From S5-A14a sp050908895 (GTDB taxonomy: Bacteria > Bacillota > Clostridia > Peptostreptococcales > Anaerovoracaceae): a stretch of 64,000 bases of DNA. The notes beneath the pieces are model-generated. The model was not told the DNA's origin. It saw nothing but the letters and a program-made list of their open reading frames with translations, and ran no database searches. How positions within the stretch are numbered: position 1 is the first letter of the stretch; each line of letters begins with the position of its first letter. Location: assembly GCA_050908895.1 (NCBI GenBank), contig CP171222.1, forward strand, positions 186,001 to 250,000. The letters are read 5' to 3'. The position numbers and the translations under genes were made by a program. Below are positions 1 through 8,034 of the stretch, piece after piece.

Positions 1-278
1 AACCTATGATTATTATCTACTTCCAGCACCTCTAGATACTCATTGCCATTTTTAACCCTATTCTTTCTAGATACCAGACCTCTATAAGGTGTTAAGATTT
101 GATGAGTAGTTTCGGTATTTCTAAATTTATCTGCAGAAACAAACTGACCTGTTTGATAAATGCTAACAAGGATTGGCTTATCTTGTTTTTCCCACATGCT
201 CTTTTTAGCACCAGATAGACTTTCTTTTTCGGCTAACACATATAGATCTACTTTTACCATTTTGCTATTTACGCTCAT
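1..278 (-). CDS. phage head-tail joining protein, partial (runs off left edge)
   Basis: Only the first 92 codons are in the window; the 3' end is lost at base 1. The ATG at 278 lies about 7 nt after a GGAGG ribosome site and overlaps the end of the preceding connector gene by 14 bases, as in tightly packed phage head operons. The visible protein starts MSVNSKMVKVDLYVLAEKE and has no motif I recognise. Its place right after the connector fits a head-completion or stopper protein (SPP1 gp16-like position), which is inference from gene order. Confidence 0.6.
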   Translation of the reverse strand, partial: MSVNSKMVKVDLYVLAEKESLSGAKKSMWEKQDKPILVSIYQTGQFVSADKFRNTETTHQILTPYRGLVSRKNRVKNGNEYLEVLEVDNNHR

Positions 279-579
279 AGTTAAGCCTCCTGTACGCAAG
301 TAGCTTCCTACGAATTCGCTTAGGTAGGTCTGCATCATATTGCGTATCTACGCCCGAATATCTTTCCGAGACCAATCCCTCAGCCCCAAGTGTATTAAAT
401 CTAAAAGCCATCAAGTCTTTCACTATCGGCTCAATGGCTAATTGATTAATCTCTTCAGGTGTTCTATGGGTAAAATCACCTATATCGGAAATGGCATCTT
501 GATAAAGACTTTCCAAATCCGCTATATCCATACCCGGTCTTTTTTTCATCTCTGTTATAATTCTGTCCTTATCAAGCAT
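265..579 (-). CDS. phage head-tail connector protein
   Basis: A 104-residue, mostly helical, charged protein. Its size and place (two genes after the major capsid gene) match the gp15/gp6-type head-tail connector family, which forms a ring under the portal where the tail joins. The N-terminal half (EEINQLAIEPIVKDLMAFRFN region) resembles the helical core of these connectors. The start at 579 follows an AGGGGG ribosome site. It belongs to the minus-strand head operon and its 3' end overlaps the next gene. Family assignment is from length, composition and synteny. Confidence 0.6.
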   Translation of the reverse strand: MLDKDRIITEMKKRPGMDIADLESLYQDAISDIGDFTHRTPEEINQLAIEPIVKDLMAFRFNTLGAEGLVSERYSGVDTQYDADLPKRIRRKLLAYRRLNYERK

Positions 580-587
580 ACATCCCC

Positions 588-746
588 CTACTCTTCTTTA
601 CTGTCCGCTTTTTTAGTCGCAGTTTTCTTTTTGGAAGTAGGCCTTGCAGTATCTAAAACTGCAAAACCTTTATCTTCCATTTCCTCAACATATATATCTT
701 CTACATATGTTTCTGTATTTCCCTTAACCATTAGTACCTTGCTCAT
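588..746 (-). CDS. small phage protein after the capsid gene, hypothetical
   Basis: A 52-residue protein (MSKVLMVKGNTET... to ...KKADSKEE). It starts at 746 with a GGAG ribosome site about 7 nt upstream and ends 8 bases before the connector start. The C-terminal third is Lys/Ala/Thr-rich with two short basic clusters (KKKTATKK), and the N-terminal part is acidic. Small genes with this layout often lie between capsid and connector in Firmicute siphophages and may be decoration or head-stabilising proteins. No function can be read from the sequence. Confidence 0.6.
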   Translation of the reverse strand: MSKVLMVKGNTETYVEDIYVEEMEDKGFAVLDTARPTSKKKTATKKADSKEE

Positions 747-756
747 ATCTCAACTC

Positions 757-1653
757 CTAATCATTTTTGATATTAAATGCAATACCTGCGGATCTCTTTT
801 CTAAGATAAAAATATCTTCAAAAGATTCCTCAAAGTAAACATATTTACCTTTTGTTAGTGCAGAAGGTTCTTGCATCTGAGCAAAAGCATAAGATACAGG
901 CGTTAATACAGCCCAAGGGTGTACAAGGAACATGTTAATCTGCTTAGCACTTACGCCTTCAGCTGCTCCCTCATCAAAGTTGTAAGCTGTCTTCATGAGT
1001 TTAGACGGAACCTTTACGATTTCAACCTCATCAATTCTTGAAACCGTTCTGTTTAGAACGGAAGAATTTCCACCGATATCAATCTGTCTAGTTACATTCT
1101 TAGCATTCTTAATTAGAGTGTTAACCGCTGGCGTTACATAAAGGATTCTTCCTTGCTGTGGCACGTTTGCTTCGTCCATGTTTTCCATAAGCTTATCAAA
1201 TACAGTAAGTACATTATCTACTGTAAGCTCTTCTGTATTGTCAGAACCTACATCTTTCTTGGTCTTGAGCTCATGGATTTTAGATACGCAATACGCATCC
1301 ATCTCTGGGAACTTTTGTTCCTCGTTAAATACTTTTGTGGCATTCTGAATAGACATTACCATGTTAGTCTGATTCACATCCTGAGGATGAATCAGAGTTT
1401 CCCACTCTCTATGATTAGTTAGTTCTTTTGTCTCCCAGTCATTGTCATGTCTTCTCGTAAATCCGTCAATTGTGTCTCTCTTGCCGTTAACTCTACCCTT
1501 AGTAGTAATAACTGGGATTTTAATTGTCTTTGCATCTACCGTCTTGTATAGCTGGTTATTCGGTGTAGCAAATAGTGCTCCAAAGTGTAGTACATTTGGA
1601 AATGCCTGTGCTAACGCCTGTTGATACTTTTCTGCATAGTTTACTGTTGCCAT
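757..1653 (-). CDS. phage major capsid protein
   Basis: A 298-residue protein directly after the scaffold gene, preceded by a good GGAG ribosome site. Length, lack of transmembrane segments, a mid-protein charged helix region (FNEEQKFPEMDAYCVSKIHEL) and the ordering portal - MuF - scaffold - capsid - connector support a HK97-fold major head protein of the SPP1/N4-gp56-like type. It forms the icosahedral shell. The N-terminus is not obviously a removable delta domain, which fits phages with a separate scaffold. Family membership is inferred from order and general character rather than a diagnostic motif. Confidence 0.8.
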   Translation of the reverse strand: MATVNYAEKYQQALAQAFPNVLHFGALFATPNNQLYKTVDAKTIKIPVITTKGRVNGKRDTIDGFTRRHDNDWETKELTNHREWETLIHPQDVNQTNMVMSIQNATKVFNEEQKFPEMDAYCVSKIHELKTKKDVGSDNTEELTVDNVLTVFDKLMENMDEANVPQQGRILYVTPAVNTLIKNAKNVTRQIDIGGNSSVLNRTVSRIDEVEIVKVPSKLMKTAYNFDEGAAEGVSAKQINMFLVHPWAVLTPVSYAFAQMQEPSALTKGKYVYFEESFEDIFILEKRSAGIAFNIKND

Positions 1654-1680
1654 AATTAATTTCTCCTTTGCTTTCTTAAA

Positions 1681-2181
1681 TTATTCTTTGTTTGTTCTTA
1701 CGCCCATAAATCCAAAATCAAAAGCGTTGCTATTTCCTGCTCCATCTGGATTGCTTGGGTCTTTGCCAGATACTTCAGGTATAAATAGATCCTTATACGT
1801 TTCCTTGAATCCATTGAGCTGTTCCTCTATACCTTTGAAGTTTCCATCCTTGTCAATTTCAATTTTTCCTTTGTCGAACTTGCTAACCAATAAGTCTGTG
1901 TGCTTGGCCTTCGCACCTACAAGAGCTTTTTCAATAGCTCCGCTTATTTTCATATCTTTTATCTTACCTTCGTATTCAGCCTTAATATCTTCAGCTCCTT
2001 GTTTTAAAGCTTCAATATCTACACCGTCAAATTGCTTTAAGGACTCTCTCGCTTCATTCCTCTCTCTGGTAAGATTTGATATTTGGTCTTTAAGTCTCTC
2101 AACACTTGAGCCGTATTCGTCTATTATTGCGTCTACAGCTGTTTGCTCTAGGCCTAAACCTTTTAAAAACTCTCTTTTCAT
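1681..2181 (-). CDS. phage scaffold protein, GP20 family
   Basis: A 166-residue protein with a long charged coiled coil (roughly residues 20-60, SSVERLKDQISNLTRERNE) and a conserved C-terminal half typical of the GP20 minor structural/scaffold family (PF06810). It acts inside the forming procapsid to guide capsid assembly and lies between the MuF gene and the capsid gene. I chose the ATG at 2181 (MKREFLKGLGL) because AAAGGAAG sits 5-7 nt upstream; an in-frame upstream start at 2232 has no ribosome site and would run into the intergenic region. Confidence 0.85.
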   Translation of the reverse strand: MKREFLKGLGLEQTAVDAIIDEYGSSVERLKDQISNLTRERNEARESLKQFDGVDIEALKQGAEDIKAEYEGKIKDMKISGAIEKALVGAKAKHTDLLVSKFDKGKIEIDKDGNFKGIEEQLNGFKETYKDLFIPEVSGKDPSNPDGAGNSNAFDFGFMGVRTNKE

Positions 2182-2313
2182 AACTTCCTTTCTCTCTACG
2201 CTTTTGTACGAGGTTGCATCTCCTGAGTGCACATTATTACGCTCTGCGCTTGAGCAAATTTGTATAACAAAAAGACAGCCATATGACTGCCTTTAAGTAT
2301 CGTGGTTTATTGT

Positions 2314-2348
2314 AAAAAAGCACGACTAATATTTCTACTAGTTGTGCT
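2314..2348 (-). terminator. Rho-independent terminator before the scaffold gene
   Basis: Arms 2319-2328 and 2339-2348 pair over 10 bp (one G-U) with a 10-nt loop, and the minus strand continues into a T run (2314-2318). It would separate transcription of the packaging/MuF genes from the scaffold-capsid genes, or act as an attenuator between them. Confidence 0.6.
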
Positions 2349-2434
2349 TAAAAATAATTTTTATTTTTGAAATAGGTAGGACTGCCATCTCCTACATCTG
2401 CAACCTTACGGCCCGTGAACGACAGATTCTTCAC
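2348..2434 (-). pseudogene. possible remnant or 28-codon peptide gene between MuF pair and scaffold
   Basis: The stretch 2182-2534 holds no full gene. On the minus strand one frame is open from about 2533 to a TAA at 2348 and ends exactly at the terminator. Its last part reads VKNLSFTGRKVADVGDGSP..., which looks like real protein sequence. The only usable start is a GTG at 2434 with a poor ribosome site (AGTAGAG). It could be a tiny gene, or the tail of a gene whose 5' part was replaced when the downstream cassette arrived. Function unknown. Confidence 0.25.
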
Positions 2435-2534
2435 CTCTACTTCATTTAAATTATATCCCTTTTTTATAAGAATACAACAGTTTATGTTTTTTAAACAACA
2501 ACAAACACTCCCAACGTTTCTATTGGTTGTGCTT

Positions 2535-2747
2535 TTAATTTATTACAATTTCTTTTCCTACAAAATTACCATCTTTTTCAATTAAAATTTCAGTACCGAT
2601 TTTATCAATAGGCAAACCTAAAGGAACAGTATACTTTATTTTTTCGCCATCTATAAAAATAAAATTACTTTTATTCTTTAACACAGGAGTATCTAAAGTT
2701 AAAGATTGTAGTTTATTTGTTATTTTAGTTGAATTTATAATTTTCAT
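2535..2747 (-). CDS. small partner of the MuF C-terminal domain, putative immunity protein
   Basis: A 70-residue protein whose ATG follows the stop of the MuF gene by one base, with the ribosome site GGAG inside the MuF 3' end, so the two are translationally coupled. It contains a short beta-rich pattern: LDTPVLK, FIDGEKIKYTVPLGLP, and a terminal GNFVGKEI. I recall similar small proteins next to MuF genes with this kind of extra C-terminus, but cannot verify it here. An immunity role is inferred from known MuF toxin-immunity pairs. The gene is clearly more AT-rich than the head genes around it. Confidence 0.55.
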   Translation of the reverse strand: MKIINSTKITNKLQSLTLDTPVLKNKSNFIFIDGEKIKYTVPLGLPIDKIGTEILIEKDGNFVGKEIVIN

Positions 2748-2748
2748 T

Positions 2749-4011
2749 TTATTTCTCCAATTCTTCTAATAAATCAACGTATTCCTTCAAATTCTTTTTT
2801 AAATCTTCTATTTCAATTTCTGGAATATTATATTTTCTTACGTTTTCTAAAACTTTTTCTTTCGCTTCAATCTCCATTTTTATCACGTTGTCACTTACTA
2901 CAACTCCACTTTTAAATTGTTTTGAATGTTCTATTTCTTCTAACAACTCTGTATAAGAACAATCTGGTCTAATAAAAATTAAGCTTTCATTAAAACATAT
3001 CCCGTCAGCGTTTCTCATGTCTAAATACCTTTGAGCGTCTTCATCGGTTTGAATAATGCCACCACTTTTTATAAAATTACGTGTTATGTTCTTAAAGTCC
3101 GTTTTTGAAACTTTAGAATAATATTTCCTATTTTCATTCGTTGATTTATATAATTCTTTAGTTTTATTATACCCTTTTTCTTCAATTTTATCTAGTGATT
3201 CTTTTTCTCTCCTATCAAACTCATCAGCAATCTTATCCACATCAATGTAGGCTACTAATACACATCTACAATTAGGATGCCTTGGCAGTATTGGTGCTTT
3301 GTCAATATCGTGTACCAACTTGTTGTGTGGTGCACATTGGTCTGATGTCCTCTCATCCAGTGTTACTATCTCTTGTACCTGCTTTACGCCCGATTCTTTC
3401 ATTGATACCTTATTGACTTCGTTCAGGTGGTGCATTGTTTCGCTTCTTACAAGCCTTGAGGCTTCGTAAAGTTTAGAATCCATTGTTCTTGAAAGTTCCA
3501 TAGCAATCTGGGCTGTAGATTTACCAGTCATGACGCCTTTTTTAACCGTATCATTTAGCACTCTAGATAGCTTAGATGTGTTCTTCCAAACTCTTTGAGA
3601 AAAAGTTGCACCATGCCAAGGATTTTGTAGCATTTTCTTTGCAAGGGTTCTATCATAATTGATATCTAGCCCTACATCCTTTAGTATAGCCCCTGTGGCT
3701 CCCACGGACTTCTTTCCTGCTTCTAAAATAGCTAGAGTTCCTGTTTGTTCAACTTCCTCCCCTAATTCGTTCAGGGCAGAATCAAAGCCATCTTTCATCC
3801 GTTTTAAATGCTCCGCTCTGTAAAAATTAGATCTTGTTATAATGCCGTCTTTTCCAAATTTAGCTTCAATTTTGTAAAGTTCAACGAGTATATCATCCGT
3901 AGCTTTTCTATACAGCTCTACCAACTCTTTATGGTGTTTGTTAGTATCGTTATAGGAATCCCAAGTTGCGTTTGCAAGCCTTGTGCTCCAATAATCATTC
4001 TTTCTTACCAT
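2749..4011 (-). CDS. minor head protein, SPP1 gp7/MuF type, with extra C-terminal domain
   Basis: Residues 1 to about 265 form the phage minor head protein: helical N-terminus, then the Mu-F core with SETMHHLNE, TLDERTSDQC and HPNCRC (residues about 190-260). SPP1 gp7, which this resembles, is carried in the head and helps DNA delivery. About 150 more residues follow, with an EEIEHSKQF motif (EExxH) that could be a zincin-like or other enzymatic site; this tail is markedly AT-rich. Such added tails are known as polymorphic toxin domains in MuF proteins. ATG 4011 has GAGGG upstream; an in-frame start at 4026 is also possible. It overlaps the portal gene by 17 bases. Confidence 0.8.
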   Translation of the reverse strand: MVRKNDYWSTRLANATWDSYNDTNKHHKELVELYRKATDDILVELYKIEAKFGKDGIITRSNFYRAEHLKRMKDGFDSALNELGEEVEQTGTLAILEAGKKSVGATGAILKDVGLDINYDRTLAKKMLQNPWHGATFSQRVWKNTSKLSRVLNDTVKKGVMTGKSTAQIAMELSRTMDSKLYEASRLVRSETMHHLNEVNKVSMKESGVKQVQEIVTLDERTSDQCAPHNKLVHDIDKAPILPRHPNCRCVLVAYIDVDKIADEFDRREKESLDKIEEKGYNKTKELYKSTNENRKYYSKVSKTDFKNITRNFIKSGGIIQTDEDAQRYLDMRNADGICFNESLIFIRPDCSYTELLEEIEHSKQFKSGVVVSDNVIKMEIEAKEKVLENVRKYNIPEIEIEDLKKNLKEYVDLLEELEK

Positions 4012-5413
4012 CTTCGTTACCCTCATCTATCTTCGGGGCAGAATAAAAAGATTCTCCGGACTCTAGCTTATTCCTTTCTAATTTTTCCTTTTCGTCGTTT
4101 ATATCATTAACCCAAGGATGATTAGCAAGGATCGTGTCATTACTTATAAGACCTCTTGAATTATTACAATTGTTAATTATATCTGTTTCGTTAACGACCA
4201 TGTTTCGGTTAAAGACAATTTCAATTCTTTCCTTCTCAATGCCTCTATTCACTTTTTCTAAATACAAATATATAAATTCTACTAATTTGTTAAATCCTCT
4301 TGAGAATTCGCTCGCTAACTGGTTTGCTTTTAATTCAAGCCCGCTGAACAAAAACATCAATGCCACCCCTGAAGGTGCTGCGCCAAATCTATCAAGATTC
4401 TTATCCACTGCTTGTCCGCCCTCAAGTATATCCTTTTTCAGCTGCTCAAAATGCTCCTTTGTAGCGTTTATATCCATCTGAGGATTTAGCGTATTTACGT
4501 CGCTTTCTTCGTCTGCATCTAAAATAACTGCTCTTTTGTGGTAGATGTACTCCAAGAACTCATCTAGACTGTCTCCACTGTATCCTTTTAGCACAAAAAT
4601 CAAGTTCTTGACCTCTTGGATGTAGTTGGACACTTCAGACCTAGATAAGTCATAATCGTCTATTAATGTCTTTATAAACTTTATATCCGGCAGTTCTTTT
4701 CTGTTGTTTTTAAAAGCTATCCAAGGGACTATCCCCCATCCTGTGTCAAAATCATCTAGCTTAAAGTGCCCCTCTGTTTGACGATCTATGAGCTTTCCGC
4801 CTTCAAGCCTATAAAATGTAACACCCTCTCTAGTCCATAGTTCAACATTAGTCACGGTTTCGTACCGATTAAGCCTGTAAACCTTAGTGTCATAGTATCG
4901 CACTAGATACTCCAGTTCAGTGTGTGTGCTGTCTATCCACTTAGGAATTATCTGTTCACTTTGGGCTATAAACAGCTTAAATTCTCCCTTCTCGTTTATA
5001 TAGGGATGTAGCCATGCAATGCCTTTATTACTCGCCTCGAACCCTAAGGTCTCCAAGTCATAATTAAAATCAAGTCCAAGACAATTAGTTATAATGTCAG
5101 TAACCTTATCCGTCTCAGCGTGGATAGTTGCGTCTTTTGAAAACAAATATCCTATTTTTTCATCTACAATTGTTTTATAGCTAGCGTGTGCTAGTTTAGT
5201 ATTGGCTTGATAACTACTTTTGTGAACACGGTCTTTTGTTAATATATCATTTTCAACAGAATAGTATCTATCTCCAGTCCTCATGAGTTCAACCTCTGCT
5301 GAGTTTCTGTGCTCTCGTATCAACTTTTCTATCATGTCTTCGGTGATTGTGTTTTTTTCAAACGCCATCTTCATATATCCCAAACCTTTCCTAAAAATGT
5401 CTATAGCACCCAT
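3995..5413 (-). CDS. phage portal protein, SPP1 gp6 family
   Basis: A 472-residue protein, the usual size for SPP1 gp6-type portals, which form the dodecameric ring at the DNA-entry vertex. The order terminase - portal - MuF is diagnostic. Sequence features include the aromatic-rich wing region (GVTFYRLEGGKLIDRQ) and the conserved late segment GAAPSGVALMFLFSGLELKAN (about residues 345-365) before a helical crown and an acidic C-terminus. The ATG overlaps the terminase stop as TAATG, so translation is coupled. Confidence 0.9.
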   Translation of the reverse strand: MGAIDIFRKGLGYMKMAFEKNTITEDMIEKLIREHRNSAEVELMRTGDRYYSVENDILTKDRVHKSSYQANTKLAHASYKTIVDEKIGYLFSKDATIHAETDKVTDIITNCLGLDFNYDLETLGFEASNKGIAWLHPYINEKGEFKLFIAQSEQIIPKWIDSTHTELEYLVRYYDTKVYRLNRYETVTNVELWTREGVTFYRLEGGKLIDRQTEGHFKLDDFDTGWGIVPWIAFKNNRKELPDIKFIKTLIDDYDLSRSEVSNYIQEVKNLIFVLKGYSGDSLDEFLEYIYHKRAVILDADEESDVNTLNPQMDINATKEHFEQLKKDILEGGQAVDKNLDRFGAAPSGVALMFLFSGLELKANQLASEFSRGFNKLVEFIYLYLEKVNRGIEKERIEIVFNRNMVVNETDIINNCNNSRGLISNDTILANHPWVNDINDEKEKLERNKLESGESFYSAPKIDEGNEDGKKE

Positions 5414-6660
5414 TACTTCAACACCTTCATTCCGTTACCTTTTCCTTTTCTCCAACGTTCAACCCCGTACCTAAGTGCGGCCATTGCGTCATCAAAAAAA
5501 GCAACTGGCTCGTCTATATATTCGCCCGTCGCTTCGTCTTTCTTCCACTTCCATTGACTGATTTCTTTAATGGTATTTATACAAGAAGGATCTATAAAAA
5601 TTTTTCTTTGTTTCAACCAGTCAATCTGTGTGGCTTGATATTTTTTTATTGTAGTTTTTTCTTTTTTAACCTTTTTAGCCTTATATCCAGCTTTTTTCCA
5701 AGTTTTAATTCTATCTGATTCAGCCGAATCACACCACATTTCTCTGTTTTTAGGAATTTTACTTTCAGAATACTCTATAATTTCTGCTGTATCTTTTTCA
5801 TATAAATATATTTCTTTCAAAATATAAATATCGCCATCTTTCCACCCTAACAGCAATATTGCATTAGCGTGGTTAAATCCAAAGTCTTGACCAAGTGCTA
5901 CATCATCATAATCATCTAAATCTTGCGATACTTCCTTGGCTTGCCAATTGCTTAATATTAATCCTCCTACTTCTCCCCAATTTCCTAAGCCATAAATCTG
6001 ATATCCGTCCGGATCAACTTCCTTACGTCTTAACATACGTTCTTTGTATGCTTCATCAATAAATCGGTTCTCTAAATATGTTGAATGGTGGGTCAATACA
6101 TTTTTATCCTCAAAATCAAAGAAATGTTTTTTTATCCAATGCGTTTTACTCACAGGGTTAAATGTTAATCTAATTTGATAAAACTGCCCCTCTGGTAATT
6201 GCCCTCTCAAACGGTCGTCTATAATTTCAAAGTCTGCTTGAGTTAATTCTGTCGCTTCTTCAATCCATACATCTGTTAATTTTCCCTTTTTGAATGTAAT
6301 AGATTTTAATTTTTCTCTCTGTCTTTCGTCATTCATACCACGAAATATAATCTGATTCCCATTGGCTCTACATTCGATTTTAAGGGGACTTTGTGTGAAC
6401 TTGAAGTATTTGTCCGCCTTTTCCCCAAAGATTCGATATATCGCACCTGAAAGCTCAGCATAAGTACTGTCGCGGTTGGTTATATCTGACTTTCTTACGC
6501 ATACTAGATTTCTACCCTTATCTTTAAGTAGTCTTAAAATATAATTTTGTGCAGTGTCTACAGATTTTCCACTGCCCGCCGACCCTTTCATTACAATATA
6601 TCTTTTCGGGGATTGATTAACTTCTTTGAAGATGGCGTTTGCTTGTATTCTAATCTCCAT
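5413..6660 (-). CDS. terL: phage terminase large subunit
   Basis: A 415-residue packaging motor. The N-terminal ATPase has a Walker A motif GSAGSGKS (residues 26-33) and a Walker B-like VWIEEATE. The C-terminal RNase H-like nuclease shows its three acidic sites in GQDFGF (about 255), WCDSAESD (about 307) and FFDDAMAALRYG (near the C-terminus). It pulls DNA into the head through the portal and cuts it, working with the small subunit encoded just upstream, whose gene overlaps it by 11 bases. The sequence is PBSX/SPP1-like. Confidence 0.95.
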   Translation of the reverse strand: MEIRIQANAIFKEVNQSPKRYIVMKGSAGSGKSVDTAQNYILRLLKDKGRNLVCVRKSDITNRDSTYAELSGAIYRIFGEKADKYFKFTQSPLKIECRANGNQIIFRGMNDERQREKLKSITFKKGKLTDVWIEEATELTQADFEIIDDRLRGQLPEGQFYQIRLTFNPVSKTHWIKKHFFDFEDKNVLTHHSTYLENRFIDEAYKERMLRRKEVDPDGYQIYGLGNWGEVGGLILSNWQAKEVSQDLDDYDDVALGQDFGFNHANAILLLGWKDGDIYILKEIYLYEKDTAEIIEYSESKIPKNREMWCDSAESDRIKTWKKAGYKAKKVKKEKTTIKKYQATQIDWLKQRKIFIDPSCINTIKEISQWKWKKDEATGEYIDEPVAFFDDAMAALRYGVERWRKGKGNGMKVLK

Positions 6661-7093
6661 AATCGACCTCTACATGTAGTTCCATGTCCACATCAGCGTT
6701 TAAGTCCACTTTGTCTATAAAGCCACCGTTTATCTTGATAATATGCTCTAAACTCCTTTGTGCTTCTTCCACGGTAGGCGTGAAGTAATACTCCACTTCC
6801 TTTTCAACATCTCCCGTTAGCTTGTTGATAGTTTTTGAATATCCCTTTTGCGGCTCTCTTCTTGCAATGGATGATGTCCTTTCGATTGCTTCCTCAATGC
6901 TCATCGTTCTTGCTTTTTTTATTTCGGCTAATCGTTCTTGTATATACCTTGCAATATAAGGTTTTTTTAAGTTCTCATCTCCAATAACCCCGGCTGTCTT
7001 TTTGCTATACCCCGCCTTAATTGCACTTTGCGTTGCATTCCCACTGATGATATATTCATCAGCAAATCGTTGTTGTTTTAGTGTTAACTTCAT
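6650..7093 (-). CDS. terS: phage terminase small subunit
   Basis: A 147-residue protein starting MKLTLKQQRFADEYI with the classic small-terminase N-terminal helix-turn-helix (LTLKQQRFADEYIISGNATQSAIKAGYSKKTA). It recognises the pac site and loads the large subunit. The start at 7093 follows AAAGGAG; an upstream in-frame extension to 7177 has no ribosome site and crosses a hairpin. The acidic C-terminus (VDLNADVDMELHVEVDYGD) would contact the large subunit. Confidence 0.92.
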   Translation of the reverse strand: MKLTLKQQRFADEYIISGNATQSAIKAGYSKKTAGVIGDENLKKPYIARYIQERLAEIKKARTMSIEEAIERTSSIARREPQKGYSKTINKLTGDVEKEVEYYFTPTVEEAQRSLEHIIKINGGFIDKVDLNADVDMELHVEVDYGD

Positions 7094-7127
7094 ACCATCA
7101 GCTCCTTTCCTAGATATTGTGTAACCA

Positions 7128-7154
7128 CCAAAGCCCCCGATATGGAGGCTTTGG
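7128..7154 (-). other. hairpin in the leader of the late transcript
   Basis: CCAAAGCC (7128-7135) pairs with GGCTTTGG (7147-7154). There is no T run on either strand, so it is more likely a structured 5' leader of the terminase mRNA (start point near 7199) than a terminator. Confidence 0.4.
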
Positions 7155-7205
7155 CATAAACAAAATAAGGAGACCAAGATTGGAACTTATAATTTTTCCA
7201 GTTTA

Positions 7206-7239
7206 ATTATATCATAGGTTTACTGTCCCAGCTGTCCCA
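7206..7239 (-). promoter_or_regulatory. putative phage late promoter with tandem activator sites
   Basis: On the minus strand TATAAT occurs at 7211-7206, upstream of the terminase genes. No -35 box is present; instead two direct copies of TGGGACAG (forward CTGTCCCA at 7223-7230 and 7232-7239, 9 bp apart) fill the -35 region. It lies just after the stop of the ArpU/RinA-like regulator gene, the likely activator. Confidence 0.5.
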
Positions 7240-7242
7240 TTT

Positions 7243-7647
7243 TTATAAATTGCTTGACTTTTTCATAAAAAATTGCTTGACTTTTCTTTCTACGGTCGAT
7301 TTGCTTATAAATAATCTCTTAGCAATCTGCCTATAAGATAACCCCTCTAGAAGATAATATTCCAGTATCTCTTTTGTGTCGGGGTCTTTTATAAGGTCAA
7401 GCTCGCTACGCATATGCCCCTTTATCCTATCTATTTGCCTCTGTAATCGTTCTAATTGTCTTTTTTGATGTTTGATACCATTAACGTCATATCCAACGCC
7501 ACAGAGGATTTTAACCTTGGGATAGCCGGTCTTATAGTCTTTATAAAAATCCGTTACCTCTACAGGCTCAGCATTTTCGATATTACTTTCAAGCCTTTTA
7601 GCCTTTTCCTCAAGCTTTCTCAACTCAGTTGCTTTATCTAATAACAT
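7243..7647 (-). CDS. phage late-gene regulator, ArpU/RinA sigma-like family
   Basis: A 134-residue protein with an N-terminal coiled coil (KATELRKLEEKAKRLESNIEN) and a C-terminal sigma-70 region-4-like helix-turn-helix, YYLLEGLSYRQIAKRLFISKSTVERKV (about residues 100-125). This fits the ArpU/RinA-type regulators that switch on phage late transcription. It is the last early gene before the terminase genes, the usual position, and ends 4 bases from two tandem repeats in a -35-less promoter. The assignment to a regulator is firm; the exact family name is inference. Confidence 0.8.
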   Translation of the reverse strand: MLLDKATELRKLEEKAKRLESNIENAEPVEVTDFYKDYKTGYPKVKILCGVGYDVNGIKHQKRQLERLQRQIDRIKGHMRSELDLIKDPDTKEILEYYLLEGLSYRQIAKRLFISKSTVERKVKQFFMKKSSNL

Positions 7648-7650
7648 TAC

Positions 7651-7833
7651 CTACTCCTTGATTAGCGGTTCGTACTTAATTCCTAATCGCTCTAGTCTTG
7701 TAGCACATTTCTTCTGTATTGCTAATTGCTCTTCTCTGGTTTTTTTAAAATTACAGTCATTACAGTCTGCACTGCCAGCTTTTAAAGCTCTACATCCTCT
7801 CCCGGGGCGATAACTTATGCATGTAGTGTCCAT
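7651..7833 (-). CDS. small Cys-rich phage protein
   Basis: A 60-residue protein with five cysteines (TTCISY, RGCRAL, DCNDCNF, KKCATR), a pattern that suggests a small metal-binding fold. It starts at 7833 after AAAGGAG and overlaps the previous gene by 19 bases. It sits between an unknown gene and the late regulator. I recall similar short Cys proteins in this position in Firmicute phages but know no function. Confidence 0.6.
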   Translation of the reverse strand: MDTTCISYRPGRGCRALKAGSADCNDCNFKKTREEQLAIQKKCATRLERLGIKYEPLIKE

Positions 7834-8030
7834 GTTTTATCTTCTCCTTTCATGGTTATGCATAGGATCTTATCTCTAAATATAGCTATTTCGAATTTAT
7901 CTCCAGTGTTTTGGACGTGTATTTCTGCTTTGCTAATACTTTCTAAAAATTCTCTGGGTGGCATGCGGTTGTCTAGCTCTATAGTTTCTCCGTTTGTCAT
8001 TTTAATTTTATATGTGTTTATTTCTCCCAT
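7815..8030 (-). CDS. phage protein of unknown function
   Basis: A 71-residue, beta-rich protein (TYKIKMTNGETIELDNRMPPREFLE...). Its N-terminal half resembles a small beta-sheet domain that could bind a partner protein or nucleic acid. It lies 4 bases after an unknown gene and overlaps the next, as a member of the early minus-strand operon. Not recognised. Confidence 0.55.
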   Translation of the reverse strand: MGEINTYKIKMTNGETIELDNRMPPREFLESISKAEIHVQNTGDKFEIAIFRDKILCITMKGEDKTWTLHA

Positions 8031-8034
8031 GCCA

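Noticed and set aside
2181..2232. Longer start for the scaffold protein at 2232
   Set aside because: No ribosome site and it would enter the intergenic region; the ATG at 2181 has a good site.
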